64,000 bases of DNA, from assembly GCA_029953675.1 (NCBI GenBank), contig JAMWBK010000003.1, positions 2,790,001 to 2,854,000 of the forward strand, in the 5' to 3' direction. Made by a program: the position numbers and the translations under genes. Positions 43,266 to 53,658 of this stretch are shown piece by piece. The stretch comes from Rhodosorus marinus (Eukaryota > Rhodophyta > Stylonematophyceae > Stylonematales > Stylonemataceae). Every line of letters begins with the position of its first letter. Within the stretch, counting starts at the first letter, position 1. A model generated the notes under the pieces. The model ran no database searches. It was given only the letters and a program-made list of their open reading frames with translations, and was not told the origin of the DNA.

Positions 43266-44915
43266 CTACACAATATTCTGAACCTGTTCTCTGATTCTCT
43301 CAATTTGCTCCTTGATCATCACGCAGAGCTGACTAACAGCAGCATCGCTTGCCTTTGATGAAATCGTGGACACCTCCCTGTTCATCTCTTGTACAAGGAA
43401 ATTGAGCTTCTGTCCAATCTGTTTCGTAGAAAAGAAGCTCAGCTCAAAGACGGAGATATGAGATTTCAGCCGTACGAGCTCCTCAGAAACATCAACACGC
43501 CCTCCCATGAGCTGCTCAGATACGGATGATAAATTAACATCCTTCGCTATAGAAATGTTCTCGCTCAGCTCGGCCGCCAGGTTTCTCGCGTTCGCCTTCT
43601 CCCGTTCTACAATATCAGGCAACCTGAGTTCGATCTGTTCAACCCGCCATTCGAGGGGCATAGATCCAGATCCTCTGTTAGCGTGGCTGCGCCGAGTTTC
43701 TTCCCTGGAAGAAAACTGAAATCCGTACCTCTTCACAAATCTCCAGAATTGCTTTGCTCCTCCTCAGCAAGTCAAGCTGAAGCGCGTATCCTTCACGGCG
43801 CCGGGAAAGCTTCAGATCGTTCACAGCCGCCCGCACCACCTTTTCAACGAGCGTATACACACCATCGCTATTCGTCGGAGCACAACGTCGTGGAGAGAAC
43901 GTAAGCTCATGTTCGTGAGGGAAGAACCCCAAGCAACCGGGAATTAATTCTCCTTTACGCAGACTTACTCTACGTTACCGTTCTCCTTCTTCACGAAAAC
44001 TTCAGAAAACCTTAGAATCTGGTCCAGTGTCGGTGTGACATCAAGTTCAGAAGCTTTCACCACATCCTCGATAAGGTGCTTCGCTGCTCGCACAGCGTCT
44101 GCATCAACTCGAATGGGAAGTACGAGCATCTCCGAATCCTTACCATCGGAACGGAGAACAAGAAAAACAGATATGAAGTTCTTAGCATGAGTATCGACGG
44201 AGTAGTATCAAATTTGTATAGAGCTTGTTGAACCACGAGGTACCAGCGAGTGGGCTGAGGTGCTGGCATTGGTTTGTAATGCGCATACGCTGGAATGCGT
44301 ATTGCCTGAAGCCGGTGCGCTTGGAAGTCGTTAAAGTAGGTCCAACGAGCCTTACCTTAACCTCTATAGTAACCATCACCTTCCCTCGAAGTAGTTCTTG
44401 TCGAAGATGAGCCGAGATCTCACGTTCATGGGCGGCCAAGTATCTCGGGGATTTCACCTTGTGATTAAGATAAGAAGGCGGCTCGTGTGAGCCCACACGA
44501 ATCCGCTGTTGATGCGCGAAAGGGGAATGCTCTCGCGGGCTTACCGAAAGATCAAAATGCCTCGAGTTGATTGTTCGGATTTCTACCTTGACGCTCAAAC
44601 TTCCTGAGGTTTGCATTGCCGTACCGAAACCAGTCATGCTAGACGCGCCGACTGCGGTCGGGAGGTCACTGGGTAGTTCGTCGTTGATATCGTTCAGATC
44701 ATCGCCTGACCCAGCCCTCTCCTCCCGCTCACGCAGCAACAGAAGTCCTCGAGGTGAATATTGTAGAAGCTCTAGTGCTTGTCGATGAAGGTCAGCCGAT
44801 ACTGCTGCAAGTACAGTCCCATCCGATTCCAATCCCAGCTGCTCGCCTTTTGAAGTTACAAAAACAGCGGAGAAGATAATACGCGTCAACTTCTTAAACT
44901 AGATTCAACGTCCAT
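43266..44915 (-). CDS. YicC/UPF0701-family endoribonuclease-like protein
   Basis: Six exons: 44915-44900, 44846-44545, 44457-44356, 44138-43969, 43867-43729, 43634-43266; 1098 nt, 365 residues in frame. After an N-terminal extension of ~85 residues comes SMTGFGTA and VEIRTINSRHFDLSVKSPRY, the YicC N-domain signature, then HLRQELLRGKVMVTIEVK. The C-domain (DUF1732) has RVDVSEELVRLKSHISVF, KLNFLVQEMNREVSTISSKA and ends IERIREQVQNIV, nearly the bacterial consensus. Bacterial YicC is an RNA-binding endoribonuclease linked to stationary phase and sRNA turnover. A nuclear copy suggests bacterial, perhaps plastid-ancestor, origin; location is unknown. The extension lacks a clear transit peptide. The first tiny exon and the acceptor at 43634 are inferred from phase. 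Confidence 0.85.
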
Positions 44916-45021
44916 TACGACGACTGTCGTTTAGACGAATCTTCCAGGCTGAGGCCGAAGTTTCTAATTCACACAGCTCGCGCTCGGTGTTCTGTGTTTT
45001 TCGTTATGCTTTTTGGGTTTC

Positions 45022-45831
45022 TCATGCTGGAGAGATCGTACCTCTCCAATCTGTAATAACGCCTCCCGCTTCTTCTATGACGGGAACCAGAGCTGTATAA
45101 TCCCAGGGTTTCATATCCGCTTCGCAGATGATATGGACGTGTCCCATAGCCAGGAGGGCGTAGGCGTAGCAATCGCTTCCGAAGTTGGTATATTTACAAG
45201 CCGCTTGAAGTTCTTCGAAAGCCATACGTTCGATGCCAGTAAACATTTCGGGTGTTGTCGCGTGCAAATTTGCTGCTGATAGTTTCGTCGGGACATCTTC
45301 AGGGATCTTGACAGGTTTTCCGTTCAGCGTAGAGCCTCTTCCATGTACACCAATCCATCTTTCACCGGAAATGGGCTGATCGATGATTCCTAAGACAGTT
45401 TTAGGTCCATTCATCAATCCAATGAGGGTCCCGAAGGTTGGCTTCCCCGTTATGAAGGCTTTCGTTCCATCGATTGGATCCAGAACCCACGTGTAATCCG
45501 ATCCGGTAGACGACTCGCTCGTGCCAAATTCCTCCCCAACCACGTGATCATCGGGCGCTTTGTTCTTTAAGATCGTCCTCATCGCGTCCTCCGCGCCCTT
45601 GTCCGCGACCGTGACTGGACTCTGATCGGACTTGAAATCTGTGGAGACACCACCAACCCTCCTGAAATACGGTCTGATTGCATTCCCAGCAGCATCTGCC
45701 AGCTCCTTCCCAAGAACCACATAATCGTCGGGAACTAAATCTACGCACATAGCCAGCCGGTGACACTTTCGGCTTCTCAACATCTTTCTACATCCTGGAA
45801 CCGGTACATTCCAAACAAACCCCATGTCCAT
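45022..45831 (-). CDS. Histidinol-phosphatase of the inositol-monophosphatase family (IMPL2-like)
   Basis: One long exon from ATG 45831, 269 residues as an open frame. Metal-binding motifs of the IMP superfamily are intact: GEEFG (first Glu), WVLDPIDGTKAF (Asp-Pro-Ile-Asp-Gly-Thr) and KPWDYTALVPVIEEAGG (WD near the end). The stretch FITGKPTFGTLIGLMNGP and LGIIDQPISGERWIGVHGRG, plus FGSDCYAYALLAMGHVH, are closer to plant HISN7/IMPL2 and bacterial HisN than to true inositol monophosphatases. Role: histidinol phosphate to histidinol, in plants in the plastid. The N-terminus is basic, about 30 residues, and may be a targeting peptide. The frame stops soon after ITDWRG at a good gtacga donor, so a short final exon probably lies between 45022 and 44916; I could not fix it. 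Confidence 0.85.
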   Translation of the reverse strand: MDMGFVWNVPVPGCRKMLRSRKCHRLAMCVDLVPDDYVVLGKELADAAGNAIRPYFRRVGGVSTDFKSDQSPVTVADKGAEDAMRTILKNKAPDDHVVGEEFGTSESSTGSDYTWVLDPIDGTKAFITGKPTFGTLIGLMNGPKTVLGIIDQPISGERWIGVHGRGSTLNGKPVKIPEDVPTKLSAANLHATTPEMFTGIERMAFEELQAACKYTNFGSDCYAYALLAMGHVHIICEADMKPWDYTALVPVIEEAGGVITDWRGTISPA

Positions 45832-47212
45832 ACGATTCTTACCGATACATAGAATCTAAAAACATATTGCAAACTATGTCCATTACTCCTCCTTCCTAGG
45901 ACCAAACCAAACCCATAGCCTCTGCCAACCCACAACCAGTCCTCCTCAAAAAAAACCTAAACTGAGATCGTCGATCAACTAAATCCCAAACCCCTTGTTT
46001 TTACTGGCGTTTTTAATGTTTATTCCCAAGCGGATTCTCAAACCGTTGTTCTCGTTATCAATTTCAATGTTTCTAATGGATTTATCATGACATGCTCAAA
46101 ACCGCAGTTGTGGTCAATTTCGATGCTTATAATGGATTTATCATCCTACTCTCAAAACCGATGTTTTCATATTGTTTTAGCGGGCTCGCTTGTCGTTCTA
46201 TGTTTGAGTTTCTAGTATCATATTCGCAATATATTCCTAATAGATCAGGGATTGGGATCCACACCAACAAGTGGTGATTTTGATATCATTTTCAATGTTT
46301 ATTTTTCAAACGGGATTGAGATGATTAGGTTAGATTTCCACCGGTTGAGTGGATGCGTATGGAAAAGGAGTTGACTGCTAGGAAGGTTTACGTGACTAGT
46401 TTGCCATGTTGTTTGTCGCCGGTGGAACTCATACCTGAGCAGTTCAAAGAAGGTCGAGGAATGATGTCGTCATATCGATTCCACCAATGACAGAGGCGTC
46501 GTTTTATTCACAGGTCCCACGCGATAGGGTGGGTGCATCCGTCATGGTGCGGAGGTGGACTACCTCGGATGGGACTCAACAAGACTTCATCCAGGAAGGG
46601 CTTTCAACCTCGATATCGTGATGTATCAAAATAATCGGGTTAGATGAAGGGAGCATTCGGGAGTTCTAGTTCACATGGCGCTTCGGGGCTTTCATTTCCT
46701 GCTCTTCATAACGGAACAAACTCAGCCCCGGACCACCTTGACATCGTACATAAAAAAAAAGGGAGCTAGTTTTGCTGGCTTTGTAACGAGCCCGCCCAGT
46801 CAGTAGAACTCGTCAGAAGAAGACCATTGCTAGGTTGGGGGCCGAGCAGAATCTCGACATTCAGGTCGAACGCCTTTCTGTTCCACGCAAAGTACAGCGC
46901 CAAAGTTAAATTACACATTCAGCACAGCCGTCACCAGCACATTATAAGACCCTCCTCCATTGCGCTCTTATTTCTCAATGACGTCCCCTTGGAACTAATC
47001 AGCGAGGATTCTGGGCACTACGTTGCCTTTTCACAGGACTTCCAAGAACTTACAGCGGCTTCTCGGCTCTTTGGTCACCAGTTGTCATTGACCTGCTGTC
47101 TTATGTCCGTAACCTTGTGTCGAACGTTCGTGTGCCGAAACAAGGCGTGTAGACAGATAACTGCAGTAAACGTAGAAGACACAAATGACAGTGAAACACG
47201 TATCTGAGTTCT
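45832..47212. other. Intergenic with a short tandem repeat
   Basis: 46037-46175 holds about 2.4 copies of a ~57-bp unit (ctcaaaaccg...tcaatttcgatgcttataatggatttatc). No gene is convincing; the longest plus ORF, 46827-47207, has no ATG start. Confidence 0.45.
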
Positions 47213-47716
47213 TCATTCTGTTATCCCGCTGTTACGAGGCAACAGCTGAAGTTCTGATGAACGATCTATAAACGTACTTGAAGTGATGACAAGGAAGTAC
47301 ATGAAAAAGGCTCTGGTCACTCCTGTAATAGCCGGCAAAACAAGTGTGACGACGCACATGAAATAGAACTTTTCTTTCCTCCGAATTTTACGTCCGCTAA
47401 TTATGACCGGTTTCATCGATGTTGCGAAAACCCAGCCTGCAATTATTGTTCCTACGACGAAGAGGCTCCATCTGTGTCGGAGGATAAAGAAAATGACTGT
47501 GAACGCAACCATCACCACGTAATTCGTCTGATAGTAATTCAAGTTCAAATACATCCTCGAACCAATAGTTCGAGCATCCCTCTTTGGTATAGTAAACTTC
47601 TCAAACAGCTCCGACCATGGCCTCGGTGGAATTCGCCACTCACGATTCATCAACTCCTGGGCAACCTCATTACTCCAGAGCCGGACCTTAACGAAAAATT
47701 CCTCTCCGCTCCCCAT
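47213..47716 (-). CDS. PRA1-family prenylated Rab acceptor protein
   Basis: A single-exon ORF of 167 residues from ATG 47716. The family signature is present: RPWSELFEKFTIPKRDARTI then MYLNLNYYQTNYVVMVAFTV, followed by two hydrophobic hairpins (VMVAFTVIFFILRHRWSLF; FYFMCVVTLVLPAITG and AFFMYFLVITS) separated by a basic loop KIRRKEK. PRA1/Yip3 proteins sit in ER-Golgi membranes and help insert prenylated Rab GTPases or recruit ER export factors. Length is normal for the family. A small C-terminal intron at the gagtgacc position cannot be excluded. Confidence 0.88.
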   Translation of the reverse strand: MGSGEEFFVKVRLWSNEVAQELMNREWRIPPRPWSELFEKFTIPKRDARTIGSRMYLNLNYYQTNYVVMVAFTVIFFILRHRWSLFVVGTIIAGWVFATSMKPVIISGRKIRRKEKFYFMCVVTLVLPAITGVTRAFFMYFLVITSSTFIDRSSELQLLPRNSGITE

Positions 47717-49130
47717 CGCTCCTCCAGAAAAATCCCAGCTCCAAGACTAAGTAAGCCACCACATCAAACAACCTGAAAGTACAACAACACCCTCCCCCCC
47801 CCAAAAAAAAGACTCCTTCACTGCGTTAACCAAGCAAAAGAGTGCAGAGAACCGTATTCTTATCAAGGAAAACCTCAGAAGCCTCTGACAGACATCTTCT
47901 CAAAGCAGTCAGCACACCAACCTTCTCTAGCGCCCTCCCTATGATCACAACTCCCCAAATTTCTCACGGTCAAGAACCGGGACAGTCCCATTTTGGAACA
48001 CATTACGTCCCATGCAAGAATTTATGTTTAGTTCTAATAATTATCAAATTTTTTTCAGATGGTTGCTCGTAGACGCCTGAGTGAGATTTTGTGAGCGGGG
48101 CCTCAATGGCCTTGTTTACTTCCCGAATGCGAGCAGCTACATGGACACTAATTAGATCGCACTAAAAATTTTTAGTGCGACCTAATTAGCGTCCGTGTTT
48201 TCCGCGTGCGGTGGACCCACTTCCTTCGACATTGGCTTCGTCATCTACGTCAGCTGCTGCGGAAGTTATCCAGGTTAACCTGCAACCCCGGAGGTATGTT
48301 TATCAACGCTCAGGTGGAGTCATTACGGGCTCGCTTACAAATCTTACTCACTAGGCATCTGTCCCTACCGCAAAAATAGCCTCAACTCTTTCAGCTCTCC
48401 CCCATCTGGAGCCAACCGATTCACCAACTCCAGATCGGTAGGGTCCCAGCTCTTCACAGGCGAGAGTTAGACGGTGCTCTAATATAAGTTGAACCATTTC
48501 AATATCGGTGAGTCATGAAATCCAGTCGTGAATTTCAAGGCGACTGCCTCGTTCACCCTTTTCGCGAATTGGCAGTTGGATGAAGTTCTCGCTGAAAATT
48601 AGGCAGGAGCTGTTCACGCTGGATCTCTGGATTGTTTCGGTTTCGATCCGAGTCAACGGTGAAGAGGTGGATCTTAAGAGTTTGAATGTTGCTCTCATCG
48701 CTCTCAGCCAATCATCGAAGGGGCCGCATTGGTAATGCCTTGTTGGATTCCATCGCCCCGCGCGTCACGTCTCAAGGGAGTGAGAATGATATATGATTTT
48801 CGGGCGGCTCCGCGAAGCTCCTGTTTGGCTTGCGGCGATTTGATTCGTAAAGCTTTCATCAGTATATTTATGCAACATAGCCTACGACCTCCAGACAAGA
48901 GAACCCATGTGAACTGTGCAGTTGTTAAAAAAAACATGCATACAGAGGGACTAAGCAAACCGAAACTAGGGCTGACGAAAACACCCGCTAGAAGACAACA
49001 AAATAAAGAGTACGTTTCGCTCGCCTTCGCTCGCTTCGTACCGTTTCGAGATAAGTTACTGCAAAATGCAACTTGACGGGTTCAGCCAATCTCGCATCTA
49101 GAATGTGAACTTCCACCTTTCTTCACCGTC
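47717..49130. other. Intergenic around the palindrome
   Basis: No confident gene. Around 48408-48441 a sequence (gccaaccgattcaccaactc) resembles one at 56190-56220; both read LELVN/WELVK-like on the minus strand, hinting at fragments of one repeated family. Nothing else. Confidence 0.35.
48143..48194. repeat. 52-bp near-perfect palindrome with no loop
   Basis: Two 26-bp arms meet directly at aaaaa/ttttt; 24 of 26 pairs match. The left arm starts ggacactaattagatcgcac and the right arm is its reverse complement apart from two transitions. There is no loop, so it could extrude as a cruciform. No terminator context: it lies about 430 bp from the PRA1 ATG, on the upstream side of that gene. Confidence 0.85.
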
Positions 49131-52100
49131 CTAACGAGAATTGGCGCCAGGCAGACTGCCCGATGCGGGTTCCCCCGGAGATGACACATTAGCAGCCGCA
49201 GCAGCCGCGGCTGCTAGTGCGCGCTTCTCCGCCCTAAGCTTCGCAGCTTGTCGCTTAATCTCCCTTGCCTTGCGCCTAGCCTCTGCTCTATCCTGAGCTT
49301 CTGCTTTGGCTTGGGCCCTCGCCTCCCGTCGGGCCTCGGCCTTGGCTCGGTTCTCGGCCCTCAACTGCTCTCTTGCTTCTCTAGCTTTCGACTTTGCGAT
49401 GCCGGGGAACAGTAAAGCCTCCAGCTTGTCCGCTTGCTCCTGGTCGTATATCTCTTTGAAAGGCTTCAGCATAGGCAGCATTGTCTCTGTAATAAACCGT
49501 CTTTTCTCCGGCTCACTCCTATTCTCATTCAACCACTTTATAGTGGCCGCCGAGGTCTCCTCCCAATCCTGATCATCCCTGCGTTAGGCAACGGAGTGAT
49601 TACGCTAAGTGTCCAATTTGATAAATCTACACAGCTGCAGAACGTGAAGTGAACGTACTGGAAGAGCTTCTTGATACGATCAACGAAACCCTGTGCAGTG
49701 TCTGCGATGGTAATGTGCGGTCCTTCCCCGAATCCTTCGGCACCTAGCGTTGTCGAAACCACGGGCACACCAGCCCGCATCGGGCTTATTAACCTTCCGT
49801 TGGAGTCTATACCGGATACCATAGGATTCAAATACACTCGAGTCTCACGCATAATCTAGTTGAAAAAACGCAGATTGAAGGATTCTCAGCACAACTCTAC
49901 GATTCAGGGCTTCAAAGCGGAACCCACAACGTACTGAGATGAACACGGTCTCGTTAACTGAGTCCATGCAGTCGGCGTCACTGAGTTTGAAATATTCCCA
50001 CGTGTTCCCTTCCTGAAGATAATTACAAATGGGACCGTAGAATCCAATCTTCACATTTCCCAGCTGCTCCTTAACCTTTGGGAGCACCGTCCGCATGTAC
50101 CAAATTGCACCCTCAACATTTCGAGCGCTTTCTGTTCCGACGAAGACGAGTCTGTTCCTTCCAGCTGCCTTCAGCGGCGTCCTGTAGCAAAACCCCCGGA
50201 TTAGCAAACGAAGGTGAAGGCGAATGTCATCATCCGAGATGCCTCTCGGCTACTACTTACTCGAATGGTAGAGCGTCAATCGACGCGACCTTGGTGACAA
50301 ACCCGGTTTTGTCCAAGAAACACTCTTCTGCCGGATTTTCACCATCCCTCTGTTGTGCCTCGAATTTGTAGAGTGTTCCGCACCAAATTGACCGCGCCTT
50401 CTCAAGGTATTGATCCGCAGTAAACAGAACCAAGTGCGACTTCCTCGCATCGTCTCGCTCATACCAGTACAGCCGCTGGAGGAATCGCCGAACAAAGGTA
50501 AGCTATCATGAAATGAACCAGCACAGAAACGCCCGGTCAGGCGGTAATCTTCACTCACCCCGAGGTCCTCGCGGAACAGTAACAACTCATCAAAATCACG
50601 ATCGATTTCAATCAGCTCGTTGAATTTTGTTTTCACTGTGGGAACAACTCCTCCGCTTGCTCTGTTGAGAACCGTTCTAAACGCGAGTTCCTTTGAATAC
50701 GGATAGGTAAGGCGGAATAAGGTTGGCATCAACAGAACACGTGGTATAGTTGCAAAGTCTTCCAACTCCTCCAGGACTTTCATCACTTCCAAATAATATT
50801 TTTGCCGAATTCCAACCGAATATTCGGGAACCTAACGGTAAACACAACTCGGTATCTTAGCCTTTAGAACATCGCAGCAAGTTCCTTGAGTGAACCGAAT
50901 CCATACCGAGACGACGACATTGAACTGGAGGCATTCCTGCAGGATCAAGAGCTCCTGCTCAATTTTGTCAGGATTACCAGCATCGTTCAAGTGTACAAAG
51001 TGAACGCTCAGGGCCTTCAGAGAAAGTTCGTTCGTAATGGAAGATTTCGCCGTGGGCATTAACGTAAGTACTGTGACTGGATATTGCATCCTCGCTAATA
51101 CCTCTACCAGCTGTAATACACAATAACACGGAGTAATTACCGAATTCGTGTCAGCGAATCGTGTCAGCGGCACCAAGAATTTCTTTCTCCGTCCCCCACG
51201 GTTTCAAAGAATCTGGATATCGCACCTGGAAAATATCCTGATCGTAATGTACATACTGCGAGGGGCTTCGCCAGTATATGAAGAGAAACTTGTATTCCTT
51301 GTTGTGCTGCTGCCACTGCGGCGCTGTGTCACATTTAGTTCGCCGAACGTTGACCTCACTAGCCAGCATTTCGTCTTCCCTGTCGTTGTTCACCATCTCC
51401 AACGAATTGATAAACGTGAACGGTTCAGCCTTGATGATTGGCCTCCCGTTCTCAAAGGTCAACATATCCGCCTCTTCAATGACACTTTGGCGGTAGTACG
51501 GGCGTTTGAAAACTGTCATCTGAAACAAATCGAGCAGAGACTGAGAAGCGTCCATCGCAGCTTTTTCGCGGGCGTACGCAATAGCCTTGGACGATAGTGC
51601 TATTTTTTGTCGAGAACAGAGACAAAAAGAGACTAAGCGACATGCAAGAACGCCATGAAGAAAAACCCTTTTCTGCAGAAGAATTACTTTTCCAATAGTT
51701 TCCGTCCTTGGCGAGCTTGAAGCACGCCCGAGCCAAACTATCAGCATCATTCCCTACAACGATACCGCTGTCAGTCTCAGGGAAGCTGATCCCCCCATAG
51801 GTGGTTGTAACTACTGGAACTCCTCTCGAGAGTGCCAGCCAATTCTTGAGATGTACTCCTGTCCCTGCGATTGCAGGATATGCCAGGACCAAAGCAGAGT
51901 CGAGTGCCTAATCAAAAATATGCCGTCAGTTCCCGTGCTCCAAACGCAAAAGGTAGTTTCGGTCCGTCTGCGTGCACGATATCTTCCGTCCCCACCTCAT
52001 TCAGATTCTTGCCGACGTCTCCGCAAACGACGTTGGCACTATCAGCACAGTTAGGAGAGAATACGACTGCTTCGATATCTGGTATATCGGCGACTATCTT

Positions 52101-53658
52101 CGGAAGTATGCGTTCCATAAAGAACCGAAGATTTAGCCTGTCTACTTCAGATTCTCCTCCGAGGAACACAATCTTCTTTCGCTGATTGAAGGGAGGCACG
52201 GAATCGACGACTTTTTGCGCTAGTTACGAGAAAAACCAGAAATTAAGGTTTCAATGCTTCCCTTTTGCGGCATACTAGTTTCATACCGTGAGCGCCGGGT
52301 ATATAAAACAACTTACGGTTTCCTACGTCAAATACCCTCATGTGCATGAGATGCTTTTCCCTCTCGCAAGCTGGACGTGATTCGCATATGATATCGCCAA
52401 AGTTTTGAATGTCTTCCATACTCGTAAAATACATCCTGTCTGCAAACGAGATAGACTTTTTCTCGATCGAAAATTGCTCCAAAACTTCATTGACATCCAA
52501 TCTTTGCGTGGTTGCGGCTTTCGGAATCCAGGCCGCTCTCTCCAGAGCAAAGTCCTGCAAGGGCCCATTCGTGTCCAAAGCAATTTTCGCTAGATTGAGA
52601 TCCCTCTGCAAGCGAACAGGAAAATTTTTCATCGGGGAACACGTCAGTATGGTACAGAATGGAAAAGGGAGAGGACGAGAAAAAAACTCACAGTTCTGCG
52701 GGAGTATGTGTCAGAGCTGAAGACAACGGCATTCGACTCATGGAGAAAAGGGCGGAGAATAGCCATGGGCGCAACAGCTTCTCGACTCATATGAGTCTGG
52801 ATCAGGAAGAACAGGTCAACTTTCGGCAGAGTGGAAAGAGCAGCTTCCATTTCTCCTCGGGAAGTTGTTGCCGTAGCAGAGCTGATAATTATGACCTGAA
52901 CTCCCAGGTCCTTCACTTTGTGGTAATTGTCCATTTGCGCTTTGGCACCTTGTAGAAGAGTAACCAGCGTCACCTTCCACTTCCAGCCGCGCATTATTTC
53001 CATCATCTATTGAAAGTGAAGATGGGCCCAACGCGTCAGTAATCACACAAACAGCCCAGCCCCGTATTTGTGGACGAAGAGCCGTGCACGCACTTTATTT
53101 ACGTATACATCCGTAGTCTCATAGTTTCCCGGAAATCGGTCGTGCACCAATACAACGTGCGGGACAGTCACTTCAGGCTCACTGAGCATGTGCGCAGTTG
53201 TTAGATTTTCATGTACACCATGCATAGACGATATCTAAGGAGATTGAAGAGATTTGCGTTGGGGGAACAACCACGTTTCGCCAAGTTCAGACCAGAGCAG
53301 AATTGATAATCACAGGAACCCGGACCATTTCAACTCCAACCGGCTTTCCAGTTCCGAGGTTTTGAAAGATGTCACGAGGTCGATCAAAACTGGAGCTTAC
53401 CATGCTGATTAGTCCCAAAACAAAGAAGCAAATGGAAACGGCTTTGACCACTCCTGGAATCCATGATTGCTGCTGGCGCTTCTGCGCCAGCGGATTAGTT
53501 CTCTCTGGTTGCGGTGCTGTCGTCATCTGCTTAGAAGCGCTGTTCCCGTTTCGGAGAAACGCAGGAGCAGTAGCGTGCCACACCTGCTGGACCATTCCAA
53601 AACCGTCAAGAAACAGCGCCGAAAAAAGGTCCTGCCGATCACCTCTCTTCTCCAGCAT
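49131..53658 (-). CDS. Type II membrane protein with two tandem GT4-like glycosyltransferase domains
   Basis: About fourteen exons, ~1180 residues. Firm ones: 53658-53293, 53234-53094, 53006-52692, 52605-52317, 52219-51978, 51907-51688, 51599-~51260, 51110-50907, 50831-50559, then exons near 50474-50265, 50185-49940, 49860-49665 and 49577-49131. One membrane helix (AVSICFFVLGLISMVSSSF) near residue 75 makes it a Golgi/ER type II anchor. Domain 1 runs from VVLVHDRFPGNYETTDVYV through KIVFLGGESEVDRLNLRFF to GTGVHLKNWLALSRGVPVVT. Domain 2 starts FLVPLTRFADTNS, has LVFVGTESARNVEGAIWYM and ends GIDSNGRLISPMRAGVPVVS with GAEGFG. Both show the GT-B C-lobe pattern of family 4; the EX7E-like acids are hard to place, so donor sugar is unknown. 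The C-terminal ~100 residues are an Ala/Arg/Lys/Glu single-helix run. The join 51260-51141 is uncertain. Confidence 0.8.

Noticed and set aside
46827-47207. 126-codon plus ORF downstream of PRA1
   Set aside because: Starts only with TTG and shows no motif or splice support.
48143-48194. Transcription terminator
   Set aside because: Nuclear protein genes do not end on intrinsic hairpins, and it is not placed at a 3' end.
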